DNA of 64,000 bases from Cristatella mucedo (lineage: Eukaryota > Bryozoa > Phylactolaemata > Cristatellidae), in NCBI GenBank assembly GCA_009760855.2, contig WPIO01000031.1, positions 4,287,501 through 4,351,500 on the forward strand, read 5' to 3'. This document shows positions 1 through 9,382 of the stretch, piece by piece. Position numbers and translations under genes: made by a program. The stretch's first letter is position 1. Each line of letters opens with the position of its first letter. The notes below the pieces were generated by a model. The model did not search any database. It had not been told where the DNA came from and saw only the letters and a list, made by a program, of their open reading frames with translations.

Positions 1-224
1 AGCCGAGGACAAGCAAGGCCCTTGTTTGTAGGTTTAGGTTATCTGTCTACCAGTCTCATGAAAAAAAAGCTCGGAAAATCTATTACATACATCCGTTTCG
101 AGTCGTTGTAAGGACTGGTCAGCTTTGAAGATTCTTCCTGACCAGGATGCTAGGATCACTTGAAATGAGGATGATGAAGATGATGATATGAGGTGATGCT
201 CTTATTTAATTAAGAGGACTCGGT
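1..224. other. no recognisable feature
   Basis: Unique-looking, moderately AT-rich DNA with a short GATGAA-type run near 170-190. I see no coding frame or known repeat here. Confidence 0.4.
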
Positions 225-310
225 GACACAGCCTTCACATTCTGCTCAGGGAGAGGGCTCTCGAGCTCACGACCGCGGTCAGCAAATACATTCACCTTGA
301 CCTCGGTCGT
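225..310 (-). mobile_element. tRNA-derived SINE (family 1), partial
   Basis: On the minus strand this matches the tRNA-like head of the family 1 SINE (fuller copies at 27192 and 48536), including the GGTCGT..GAGCTC stretch around the B box and a GGTGCTCACC block. The 3' tail is eroded. Confidence 0.55.
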
Positions 311-349
311 TGAAGGTGAGCACCGAACAGTCACATGCGAATCGCAAAA

Positions 350-625
350 CCTCAAGACCAATGACATCCATGCTGTCTTGGGCCCTGCTGCTCAATCCTC
401 TTTCAGACCTTTCATCATTAGTGGACTGCTACAGCACGACACAAGCCGACATGCTCGACGACTTTGCACCTCTGACTAATCGCACTGTGGGCCCTCACCA
501 AGACGACCTGTGGTTTACGGCAGACGTCAAATTAAACTAGCTAGGTCTACTGAGGGAAAGCTTTAAAAAGCATACAAGAGATCTGGCAGGACTGACTGTC
601 CACGGCCAACCTAATAAATAAAACG
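350..625 (+). mobile_element. CR1/L2-like LINE fragment, endonuclease-RT linker region
   Basis: The plus-strand frame reads LDDFAPLTNRTV followed by a PWFT-like LWFTADVK. This is typical of the linker between the endonuclease and reverse transcriptase in CR1/L2-group ORF2 proteins. The frame stops near 540 and the DNA is degenerate, so it is a dead fragment. Confidence 0.55.
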
Positions 626-639
626 ATAACTAGCATAAT

Positions 640-845
640 ATTTGATTGCTTACGGCAGTGTAGCTCTACCCATAGGTCACTGCCGACCGCAGCAGAAAAT
701 CTAAGCTCTCTTGGAGCTATCCCAAGGAGGAGCAGACCTTCTCAGCAGACCCTCTTGTGATTGCTTGTCAAGGTTCTGCCCTTGCTTGAAGAATTCTGGG
801 CAAGCCACTGGCTGAAGCAATGGGCATGCGATCAGTAATCTTAAT
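640..845. other. no recognisable feature
   Basis: A short stretch between two LINE fragments. It may be more LINE sequence decayed past recognition, but I see no support for that. Confidence 0.3.
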
Positions 846-1790
846 AAAAACAGTAATGCATTTGTATAGCAGCCTCGGGTAACTAAACCTCTTTCGAGGC
901 ATTTTACATGCGGTGTATTGGAAGCATGTCAATATGATTAGTTATAACATGCACAGTGTTAGCATCCATAGGCACACAAAGGACACCCAGCAAATGCTGC
1001 GAGAAAAAAGGTGCATTTTAAGTGCTTTCCAATTTCAATTTCCATTTTAAGTTGCTTTTTTTTTTTGTCGTCAAGACAGGGGATGTCGTGACTTCAGTCG
1101 GCCGTGAGCCTCAGGCTTTGAGACCATACAGACTGAAGGCCGGTCTCCAAACTATTTTAAGTTTGTTCGAGGCATAGCTGAACGATTTAAGTCATAAGAG
1201 CAGGTGATACAGGCCCAGCCTGATTAGTGAGTAGTTCTGATAAGTAGGCTCGATTAAGAGAATAAAGAGACCTGAAAGAGAGTGACAAAACCTTGAAGTC
1301 GATTCGCTGCTTGATGGAGAGCCAGTGCAGTTCGGTGAGAAGTGCTGTAATGTAGCAACTTCAAAGTTCACGACAGACAAGCTTGGCTGCAGAGTTGTGC
1401 ACTAACTGTAAGCCCTAACGATTGCATAGATGGGAAGACCAGCCAGCAGTTAGCTACAAAAGTCGCTATGGTATGTCACAGATACATGGACCAACTTAAA
1501 TATGGTATCCCTGTCTATGCAGACCCGAATGCTTGAAATGTTATGTAGCTGAAAGTAGGCAGACTTTACTGTGGAGCTGATGTCGTTAAATGAAATGGCA
1601 CTTTGGAACCGGACACCTAGATTGCATGCAGGTTTCAAGAAATAATCTAGGAGGACCGATTTTGAGGAGTAGGTTTTCCAATTTCCGAGTCAAGCTAGTT
1701 TTGCTCATGACTAGTGAGTTGGTTTAACGTCATTCAATTTGAAAAAGTTTGCTGCCATTCATGTGCATATATCGTCGATATATGCAGCAA
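846..1790 (-). mobile_element. CR1/L2-like LINE, 3' part, degenerate
   Basis: It runs parallel to the better copy at 46572-47560. Shared blocks are the LNxDKT..LLVMG-like region near 1700, the QLHNIS stretch near 1540 and the CREL..HFSP region near 1350. The 3' tail, with its GCGCCCTC/CTCTTTC-like block, lies near 850. Frameshifts and stops are frequent. Confidence 0.65.
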
Positions 1791-2560
1791 GAGACAAGAG
1801 TTTGAAGTGTTGGAAGGCTCAGAGGGATCAAAGCATAGGTACAGCTGCCTGCCATCGGCATAGAAACGAAAGCCTAGATTGTGCTTGTCGATTACATTGG
1901 CAAGACGAAGACAAATTCCCAGATCACTCCGTAGAGAAGCAGTTGATCGCTCAGCCCGAGTGTCTTGAAGGCTGCAACTTCTGCTAATCAGCTCCCGGCC
2001 GCTTCTTAAAGAAAATACCCAGGCCTTGGATAAATCCTGGAGAGCCCTGATTTTGCCTCATTCCCTAAGTCGATCTTCGAGAGCAAGCCGCATCACTGCT
2101 TGAGCGAAAGCTCAAAGGGTTGCTGGGACAGCCATGGTCCCATAACAAGTTCTTATGGGCATTATGCAGGCATTAAGAGGTAGATAAAGCAAGTCTCCTT
2201 AAGATGTTGGTAACCTCCTTAAGGATACAGCCAACTCATCTATTCTGCAGACTACAGAGATATGCTACCGTGCTCGGTGTTGCAAGGATGCGGCATCATC
2301 TCTTAGAAGTCATGCCGAGCAATGCAAGGCATCCGTCTACATGACATGCATGTGCTAAACATTAGCTGTATACCGTATGTTAATGCACTTTGCAATCGTG
2401 ACACTAAGATAAGCCTTGCATGTCATGTAAATATAGAAAATAGGAAAAATAGGTAATTGTTCATTAGAACATACACATGAGCTTGGCAAAGGTCAAAACT
2501 GCTGCCCCGAACAGTATCCTGCATATTAAATGGCATTGGACCCCATCTAATTTTGCTCAA
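1791..2560. other. no recognisable feature
   Basis: I found no conserved coding frame or repeat. If the exon at 2564 is real, this would be intronic DNA. Confidence 0.3.
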
Positions 2561-2563
2561 CAG

Positions 2564-2802
2564 ACCTATCCCCTAAGCCATGGGTTATGCACCCAAGGCC
2601 AGCCTGGTATCAAGCATGCAGCCAAAGGGGAGACAGGGGGCTGCAGCAGCCGCTTAAGATGAGTGGCACACCCAAGAAGAGGCATGCCCCACTCCCTTCA
2701 GACTACCAAGGTGGTCGGTCGGGATTGGGAAAGATTGAAGATCGGCCCCCGAAAAATCTTTGGCTAAACCACAGTCGCCGGCCAGCCAGCTGGGCTATGT
2801 AA
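2564..2802 (+). CDS. candidate terminal coding exon, product unknown
   Basis: I do not recognise the protein. The sequence shows an acceptor (TTTTGCTCAACAG) ending at 2563. A frame then stays open for 78 codons, from 2566 to a TAA at 2800-2802, and AATAAA signals follow at 2803-2808 and 2830-2835. The peptide is rich in Pro, Trp, Arg and Lys, with pieces such as PKPWVMHPRPAWYQ and GTPKKRHAPLPSDYQGG, and looks disordered. The combination of acceptor, open frame and polyadenylation signal directly after the stop is what an end exon should look like. Upstream exons would lie before the window or in the repeat-filled first 2.4 kb. It could still be a chance frame. Confidence 0.4.
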
Positions 2803-2835
2803 AATAAAATTCCTTCAGTTTAGAGCATCAATAAA
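2803..2835 (+). terminator. polyadenylation signals AATAAA x2
   Basis: AATAAA lies at 2803-2808, overlapping the end of the stop-codon region, and again at 2830-2835. They would serve the candidate exon ending at 2802. Confidence 0.35.
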
Positions 2836-2910
2836 TCTATAAAATGGACAGCTGCAACCTAGAAGAGCCTGTACATCCCAACGAATAGCAATTGCAGCGA
2901 TCCATTGATT

Positions 2911-2916
2911 TTATTC
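2911..2916 (-). terminator. polyadenylation signal AATAAA
   Basis: TTTATT on the plus strand gives AATAAA on the minus strand, 41 bp beyond the stop of the minus-strand frame at 2957. With the plus-strand signals at 2803-2835 it makes a tail-to-tail arrangement. Confidence 0.35.
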
Positions 2917-2956
2917 TAATGGTGGTTTTAAAAGTAATTTTTTTTAAAGTATGCTG

Positions 2957-3262
2957 CTAAGCAGGACATTCGGAAGCAGCAATGGTATGCGGTAGATCCC
3001 TGTAACTAGTGCTAACCGACCGGTGCAAACTGATCGCACCCAACCCTACTGTGAGCATGACTTTTCCTGGGAATGGCACGTGGCCAAAGTACGAGCTGGT
3101 GCCGATGGAAATTGAACGATTGAGCCCATTTTTTCCGATATCCGTGCACGGCTTGATGTCGGCTGTCAGCTCCTTGAAATCAAATGGCTGCTCTTTCTTT
3201 GGCAGTTTTAGGTTACCAGAAGCTTTAAGCTTTATAGCTTTCTTTTATTGTCCTAAAAAGTG
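2957..3262 (-). CDS. candidate terminal exon, product unknown
   Basis: The minus strand is open for about 100 codons from a TAA near 3263 to the TAG at 2957-2959, with no ATG near the front, so it would be an internal or terminal exon. Readable parts are GNLKLPKKEQPFDFKEL and VPFPGKVMLTVGLG. The first is loosely reminiscent of the late part of GM2-activator-type ML domains, but I cannot support that. AATAAA follows 41 bp after the stop. The plus strand is also open across this stretch and carries an acceptor-like TTTCTTTGGCAG at about 3200, so the coding strand is uncertain. Confidence 0.3.
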
Positions 3263-3531
3263 CCAGTTGAACGTGCAGTATGTTTGAAACAGTGCACTCG
3301 ACTTCAGGCAAACGGGAAAATCCGAAACCATGGTCTGTCCAACATGTGCACGTGACATGAATTCACGAGCTGATTCAAGGCCTCTTATGCTTGTTCATAT
3401 CTTGCAGGTGACAAACCTCAGGCGTGTGTTTATCTGTGCTTAATCACAAGATAAGCTCGGCTTCTTGAGCGCTTTATGAGCATCGTCCTATCGATTGATT
3501 TAGGTGATTGCCATCCAAAGGCCTTGCAATC

Positions 3532-3814
3532 ATGCAGACTTTAATAAGCAAGCACACTTCCGGAGACATCAGCGAGTGCTTTCGGCGGGCTCCCGGCTCA
3601 GTTCCGCCTGGTCCCATTGTCACAGAGATGCTTACGACCCATGACTGTTCCACGGGTCACACTGCTAACGCGTTCAATCTTTGCGTCTTTACGCAGACAT
3701 CGATTTGGGCCGTGAGTGTTTACCGAAGCAGCGACTTCAAGGTGAAGGTGACTGCAACCCGGGCCTTGTTTGAGCCATCCAACGGAGCCTATCACCTCAA
3801 CTATCAGCCCTTTG
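3532..3814 (+). CDS. candidate coding exon, product unknown
   Basis: The frame runs from an ATG at 3532 (A at -3), or from an acceptor-like CAG ending at 3537, to a strong donor at 3814/3815 (TTTG|GTGAGT). The donor leaves phase 1. It codes for about 94 residues of ordinary composition, including CFRRAPGSVPPGP and SSDFKVKVTATRALFEP, with no low complexity. I do not recognise the protein. The consensus donor exactly at the end of the coding-like stretch is the main support. The next exon is not evident before the SINE at 4262. Confidence 0.4.
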
Positions 3815-4260
3815 GTGAGTGACCACTCTAGGTAAGGTCAGGATTGTGTGCTCTTCCTTGCGAGAACTCTAGTCTAGTTTCTGACTGGGAACTGACCTCC
3901 AATTATACGATACTGCAGAGATCAAGAGACTGCCTAGATATAAAAAGTGATTGGGTGGCTGGTTCATACACCAGGGAGCCGTACAGGTTGGACTACTACT
4001 TTGCTCAGCTTCTGGCTGATGGCAGACCCACCTGGTTGGTGCTGCCGGCTGCCACGTCACAATAGCGCAACAGCTCTTCGGCTCCAGAAATGCTTACGTC
4101 AGTTGTACTTGCTGCCTGCAATTGAGACAGCGTTATAGTACAATGTGCCTTGTGTGAATGGTTTGGTACTACTAAGATCCCGACAATTTTATGCATCGGC
4201 ACGGATGTATAACATGGTGACTGCCTGTGTTTGACACAGCTGGTTCTCAGCAAAAGAGGG
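3815..4260. other. no recognisable feature
   Basis: This would be intron if the exon ending at 3814 is real. Short frames exist on both strands, but none has supporting signals. Confidence 0.3.
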
Positions 4261-4261
4261 A

Positions 4262-4402
4262 TACTATGATTCATTTGTATAGCACCCAAAGAGAACTTAA
4301 TCTCTATTCTGGCACTTCACATATGCCACGGGGCTCGAGCCCACGACCTCGGCCAGGCCTTGGTCGGGGCGAGAACCTTAACCGCTGGGCCAAACCAGAT
4401 AG
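4262..4402 (-). mobile_element. tRNA-derived SINE (family 1)
   Basis: On the minus strand an A-box-like TGGCCCAGCGG and a B-box-like GGGCTCGAGCCC lie in the head. They are followed by CATATGTGAAG, then AGAGATTAAGTTCTCT and a tail ending in ATACAAATGAAT. It is almost full length. Confidence 0.75.
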
Positions 4403-4975
4403 CTGCATCCGTTCTCTCGCCCACCTGAAAATTTGGGTTAAGGTACGTACACAGGTAAATCCTTCTGCCACCAACCTAACTTCTAATGCACGGTGGCCAG
4501 CTGGCTGCACATTAGTCTACGGTTTGACTGAAAGGAACTACCAAGCAAAGATCGGCCATTAGTTGTGCTTGAATGCCTTTAACAAGATCTACGAGAGATG
4601 TTACTGCCGTACCGTTGTATTTATTCAAGCTCGGAAGCAGGCCAGCTTCTAACATTGAGCACTTCACTCACAAAAACGGCTTGAACTTGTAAATAGTAGA
4701 CACAACCTTATGCATATCCATCGACTGCAACAGGAGAGACAATGTAGCAGCCTAAGTGTCATGCTTTCTCAAATCAGTTGGCAAGTCAGTGTCTCTCGTG
4801 GGATGAACATTCTGGCATATGCCTCTGAGTATAATCGACTGAGGCAAGCAGCATATGGTCTTTGAAGGTGCCTGCTGAACTGATAGGTAGAAAAAGAAGC
4901 CCAAAAAGTCCAGCTTGTCCAGCCTACAAAGTGAAAATCTGCCCAGGCTTCAAAGCCGGCGTCAAATACTGGAAT
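4403..4975. other. no recognisable feature
   Basis: No coding frame or known repeat is recognised. Confidence 0.3.
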
Positions 4976-4982
4976 ATCGATT

Positions 4983-5062
4983 CTGGGTAGCTCAATTAGT
5001 AGAGTCCTCGATCGGGTAAATCAGCTGTGGAACAATTCCCGGCTCTAGCTGAAATCTTTCTG
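4983..5062 (+). pseudogene. tRNA-like fragment (tRNA pseudogene or another SINE head)
   Basis: GGGTAGCTCAATTAGTAGAG resembles a tRNA D-arm with A box (TAGCTCAGTNGGTAGAG). About 40 bp later GGAACAATTCCCGG resembles a decayed B box. Key B-box bases are lost, so it is not a functional tRNA gene. An A-rich stretch follows near 5085. Confidence 0.35.
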
Positions 5063-5167
5063 CTCTCAGTGCAAGATCAGGAATTATAAAAAAAATGGTG
5101 ATGGTGACACTGGAAAGCTAAGTAATAGGAAAGGCTCTGTTGATGTGAGTCGAAAAAACTTCAGTGT

Positions 5168-5362
5168 CTACTTCACAGCCAGCACGTTTACTGTTACCTG
5201 CTCCGGTGTCGCCATAGCCCTTCGGATGAGATGGCACATCGTTGACATCAGGGAGTTGAGCTTTTCAGATGGCTGCTGAGGGTTATTGCTGGCTTCAAAC
5301 AACTTAGTCATATTTTTCATTTGACCTTGAAGCAAGGCCACCTGAGATGAGACAACAGCCAT
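5168..5362 (-). CDS. small open frame or coding exon, 64 residues, product unknown
   Basis: An ATG with good context (AAGGATGG) at 5362 opens a 64-codon frame rich in polar and helical residues (QGQMKNMTKLFEASNNPQQP, then EKLNSLMSTMCHLIRRAM). It could form one coiled helix. Alternatively the acceptor-like TTGTCTCATCTCAG just before 5341 and a donor-like CAG|GTAACA near 5199 bound an internal exon of about 48 codons. I do not recognise the product. Composition looks protein-like, but there is no family evidence. Confidence 0.35.
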   Translation of the reverse strand: MAVVSSQVALLQGQMKNMTKLFEASNNPQQPSEKLNSLMSTMCHLIRRAMATPEQVTVNVLAVK

Positions 5363-5552
5363 CCTTTAAATGCACTTTCCTCGGCAGACAAAACAAGTTA
5401 ACAATTGTGGGAGCATGCCAGCTGCAATAGGTTAACCCTCTCACTGACTTAAATGGTACTCGAGCGAGAAAGATCACACAGCAAGGCAGTTTCTTTGGAG
5501 TGCTGCATATAGAATTGGCTAGTGTACACCAATTATAAATAAATAAATAAAT

Positions 5553-5692
5553 ATAATTCATTTATATAGCGCCCTAAGAGAACTTGATCTCTATTCAGGC
5601 GCTTCACATATGCCTCGGGGCTCGAGCCCACGACTTCAGTCACACCTTAGTCGGGGCGAGCACCTTAACCGGTAGACCAAACCAGCTCGGCA
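5553..5692 (-). mobile_element. tRNA-derived SINE (family 1)
   Basis: Same structure as the copy at 4262, with an A-rich (AAAT)n end at 5540-5552 in plus-strand view. The AGAGATCAAGTTCTCT tail and GGGCTCGAGCCC B box are clear on the minus strand. Confidence 0.75.
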
Positions 5693-5720
5693 GGTTCTTT
5701 TTTTGTTCTCGTCGTTCGGT

Positions 5721-5852
5721 TGACGTGCTGCAGCTGTGACATGGTATCGTATCGTCAAAGTACGTTCGTCGGCACAAACGCGCCATTGATGTGCTGCAGC
5801 TGTGACATGGTATCGTATCGTCAAAGTACGTTCGTCGGCACAAACGCGCCAA
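5721..5852. repeat. 66-bp unit, two tandem copies
   Basis: Copies at 5721-5786 and 5787-5852 are nearly identical, so this is a recent duplication. Each contains CTGCAGCTGTGACATGG and GTACGTTCGTCGGCACAAAC. Confidence 0.85.
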
Positions 5853-5933
5853 CAACGGTACTACGGCACTACGGTACTGTGGCACTAGGGCGGCAGCAAG
5901 GCAAGGGACGTTCTTGTCGCCCATGACGTGCTA

Positions 5934-5981
5934 GTGCATGCATACGGCTCGTCGGAGCGACAAGCCGTATGCATCTGCACA
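5934..5981. repeat. inverted repeat (hairpin)
   Basis: TGCATACGGCT and AGCCGTATGCA flank a 13-bp spacer, with partial pairing outside (GTGCA/TGCAC). The sequence around it, 5860-6260, is unrecognised. Confidence 0.7.
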
Positions 5982-6470
5982 GGCAGCATAGCTGTGTGTT
6001 CAGTGTGCGTCCGCACGACAGCCTGGGCCGACTTGTCGGGCTTGCCGTGCTCTGTGAACACGTTGCACGTGCTAGTCATGTTTCGTCGTTGGCAACTCGA
6101 TGCCCTGAACGTTGGCACGGTGCACGCTCGACGGCACGATGGCGCAACGTTGCCAGTTTGTGTCGGTCTTGTGGCTTACACACGTGCACAAAACGCATTC
6201 CTGAAGAGTTACCGTGGGTGGTACGTGTGGTCGTTGCAGCATGGAGGCGGCCTTTTGGCTAGGATTTAGTCTTCCAAATGTCTGCATTGTGGTGTTACGG
6301 CTATCAAAATGGTCTGTCAAATGCTTCACATATTTAATGACGCACAAAGATACCTCTAGAGGCTTGCAGCAAGTTTGCACTCTAATGGAATGAGTCTTGA
6401 TTAAGGATGGACCTAAGGAACCCAAAAAAGTGCTGGCTGATCTTGCGCTCATGCTATGCAAAGACCTGAC
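5982..6470. other. no recognisable feature
   Basis: Overlapping short frames occur on both strands, but none has supporting signals or a recognisable product. Confidence 0.3.
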
Positions 6471-6471
6471 T

Positions 6472-6574
6472 GGTCAATGGGCGAAGGGTCAATGGGCGAT
6501 GGGTCAATGGGCGATGGGTCAATAGGCGATGGGTCAATGGGCGATGGGTCAATGGGCGATGGGTCAATGGGCGA
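6472..6574. repeat. 15-bp minisatellite, about seven copies
   Basis: The unit GGTCAATGGGCGATG is repeated with few changes. Because the period is a multiple of three it reads as MGDGS repeats on the plus strand, but the surrounding frame is not convincing as a gene. Confidence 0.85.
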
Positions 6575-6942
6575 GCTACTCGAGCAGCCGTATGCATTTC
6601 AAGGTAAAGCTGGACGTAGTTGCATCAAGCAAAAAAGAAATGCATGGCTCACGTAACTTCACTGGCAGAAAGCAGCCCTCCGAGTATAATCCGTTAGCAT
6701 ACATTAAAACATTTATGCAGATGGTGAGCCATCACCGACCTGATTTGTCCTGATACAGCAGGAGAAGATTTAGGGCTTCAACAGAAGCCCTGTAATACTT
6801 GCATCGCCTGCCTGTTGACGGCTCCACCTCCACTCCCTCACTCCAGCCATTTCGCACAAACACCCAAGTCCATCACGTGCATCTTCATCATCCCTCTGCA
6901 CAGCATCTTGCTGTCCTATTCCAATATGACTTTTCAATTGAT

Positions 6943-7080
6943 CTGGTTTGGTCCAGCGGTTAAGGTGCTCACCTCGACCAAGGTATGGCTGAGGTCGCGG
7001 GCTCGAGCCCAGAGGCTTATGTGAAGCGCCCGAATAGAGATTGAGTTCTCTTAGGTGCTATATAAATGATTTATATTTAA
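6943..7080 (+). mobile_element. tRNA-derived SINE (family 1)
   Basis: The head TGGTCCAGCGGTTAAGG (A box) and GGGCTCGAGCCC (B box) are followed by GTGAAGCGCC, AGAGATTGAGTTCTCT and GCTATATAAATG. It is almost complete. Confidence 0.8.
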
Positions 7081-7084
7081 TCAA

Positions 7085-7790
7085 TGACCACATTAGCTCA
7101 ACAGTCTAGTCTGCCTATTTCCAGCTATCTACATTGCACAAAAGTTCAGGCTTGCCCACACCCGGATGCCACAGCCAAGCTAATCCATGCACTTGCGACA
7201 CCCCGTCGAGACATCTGCAACACACTCCTAACAGGTCCTCCTGTCTGTGTAACAGTAGGCTTATACTGGTGCAAAACTCAGCAGCAAGGCTTGTCTGTCA
7301 TGAACAGTGCAACTGCCACTTCACCAATTCTCACCGACCTACGCTGGCTCTTCAAGCATAGCATCGACTTCCAGATTCTGTCACTCAATTTTAGGTCCAT
7401 CTAATCTTTGTTTAGCCTACCTATCCAAAATTCTTCCTGATCAATCTCCGCATTGCAGGCTGCTAGATAACATACCAAAAGCAGCAGTTGTTAGTTATCG
7501 TGCTGGGCTCTTATTAGTCTGGAAACTGTGCCTTTAGCTAGCATGAAAGCCTGGAACTCACTCCCAACTGATGTCACGACATCCCCCGATTTGACAACAT
7601 TCAACGAGAATCTAAAAACCCACATGAACGTCTCAGCGATTTCTTCGTCTACGTGAACCATCCTTGGTGTGTTTATGCTGTTGCTACTGCACAAGTTATT
7701 ACTAACCTGTCGGCATGCTACTTTTCCACCATATTCCAAGTGCCCGTAAAGAAATTTAGTTCTCTTAGGGTGATATATTAATGTAATGCA
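7085..7790 (+). mobile_element. CR1/L2-like LINE, 3' part, degenerate
   Basis: The plus strand carries broken pieces of the RT C-terminal region (CNTLLTG, DLRWL.., IDFQILSLNF, then a KAWNSLP-like stretch near 7550). The 3' end resembles the common LINE tail at 7741-7790. Several frameshifts are present. Confidence 0.6.
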
Positions 7791-7868
7791 GTGGGCAATC
7801 TTTTATTGCCTACTGCAACAGGTGGCGACAGCCGTTAAGGCACTTCTGCCACCATATAAATGAGGCTG
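7791..7868 (+). mobile_element. tRNA-derived SINE (family 2), 3' fragment
   Basis: It contains the block GTGGCGACAGCCGTTAAGGC..CTTCTGCCACCATATAAATGAGGC, which is the body and 3' end of family 2 (compare 48052-48205). Confidence 0.55.
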
Positions 7869-8149
7869 CTACTCTGGCTGCTACCTTTTTTTGATTGTCT
7901 TTATTGTTATCGATGACAAGAGTGCATTATGGGGGGAAAGTTCGTGTCAGCACACATAAGCAACTTGCTCACAGCAACCAGCTCACGGCTACTGACACTC
8001 AAGCTGCTACGAGCAGTGTGCCTAGTGACGGCTGAACGAGAAACCCTAAACGCACTAGACGTCGCTCTTTTGCCCTCTAAAGTTGCTACTTAGACACGCC
8101 GGGATAACCAGTTATCACGGAGCGTCAAAAAGCGGCCACGGATCTTTCG

Positions 8150-8214
8150 GATAGCCTGATGACCTTGCAACCACGAGTTAGTGATCTAGAAGAGATCCTC
8201 GACCTCAATCATTT
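8150..8214 (+). repeat. 65-bp direct repeat, left copy
   Basis: It starts with GATAGCCTGATGACC and ends with CTCAATCATTT. It matches 8507-8571 with one visible mismatch and directly abuts the rDNA fragment. Confidence 0.85.
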
Positions 8215-8506
8215 CGATTTCACTCACTATTGAACTCTCTCTCTCTCTCTCTTCAAAGTTCTTTTCAACTTTCCCTCACGGTACTTGTTTGCTATCGGTC
8301 TCGTGCCGGTATTTAGCTTTAGGTGGAGCTTACCACCCGCTTTGGGCTGCATTGGCAAACAACCCGACTCTACGGTCGCTCAGAGGACCGCCGACGCACG
8401 CCCGTAAACGCCTAGCACCCACTATGCGAAGCCATATTCAGGAGGACTTCAACGAGCGAGCGCCGAACGGCCCAGAGGCTGACCTCAACGTCACAATTCC
8501 CGTTTT
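8215..8506 (-). rRNA. 28S rRNA gene fragment (5' region with D1), inserted pseudogene
   Basis: On the minus strand the sequence reads through well-known conserved 28S sequence: TGCAGCCCAAAGCGGGTGGT, then ACCGGCACGAGACCGATAGC, then GGGAAAGTTGAAAAGAACTT. The 5' side looks like the D1 expansion (GAAGTCCTCCTGAATATGGC). A CT run inside (8236-8252) is longer than the usual conserved sequence. The fragment is only 292 bp, too short for a functional rRNA. It sits exactly between two 65-bp direct repeats, so it is an insertion into single-copy DNA rather than part of an rDNA array. Confidence 0.85.
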
Positions 8507-8571
8507 GATAGCCTGATGACCTTTCAACCACGAGTTAGTGATCTAGAAGAGATCCTCGACCTCAATCATTT
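8507..8571 (+). repeat. 65-bp direct repeat, right copy
   Basis: Second copy of the sequence at 8150-8214. The only difference I see is CTTGCAACC against CTTTCAACC. Confidence 0.85.
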
Positions 8572-9380
8572 TGTGATAGAGTTGCTGCGTTATTCGGCTG
8601 AAATGTTGCTGGAGCACCAGCAAAGGTCGAGCCTCTGAAGACATGAGGCAGCATGCATTCATGCTCCGTAGTCGTCGGAGTTTGCGCCCAATTTTATAGT
8701 TCTTGGTGCAGCAGCGTTTGTCTTCGCTCTGATCTGCCATCGCTCAGTGCTTCTTGTCCAGCTGCTTGGCAGCGAAACTCGTGCCCCCAGCCTCGTACTG
8801 TCTCTTACTTCCTCTGCGCATGCGTCATGCGACTGCTACTTCAGCCGTGCTTTCTTCATTTGCTTCATCGTTCGACATGCGCCTTGTGGGCCACAAAAGG
8901 TGTGCACGTAAAGGTCATTTCGACTTTGACTGCCCAAGTAAATGCTCCTCCAATGATCTCGCCGTAGTGAAGCGAAACGGGCCGTGCCGTTAGCCATTCG
9001 CAGAGCAGCTGCAGACTGCCAACGAGACCACCACCAGCTTAGCTCTATGCAGAGTACTCGGTGGGAAAATGCCACCGTGGCTTGTAACTCAGACACCCAG
9101 ACCTTCAGCATAAGGTTTCCGTGGTAGCGGCCACTCACGCACAGTAAATAAATAAAGAGCGGAGGCCCCGAGCTGGCTTTACGAGCCAGCTACGGCCATC
9201 ATAGGGAAGGTACAATCCGAGGTCCAATCACTAACTTAGCTAGGTATTTCAGCCACTCAGCACAAACTCACTGGAGAATTGTAGGGGGGGGTGGAAATCC
9301 CTCCGACAGCCTGCTCGGCTGCAAGTAATTCTAGTCTGAGGGTGCCATACATATGTATTATAATTATTACTATTATTATT
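8572..9380. other. no secure feature
   Basis: A plus-strand frame at about 8870-8990 contains CARKGHFDFDCP, loosely like a CCHC zinc knuckle of a retroelement gag protein. The spacing is wrong and no neighbouring domain is present, so it is left unassigned. Confidence 0.25.
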
Positions 9381-9382
9381 AT

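Noticed and set aside
8870-8990. Possible CCHC zinc knuckle of a gag protein
   Set aside because: Spacing of Cys and His does not fit and no neighbouring retroelement domain is visible.
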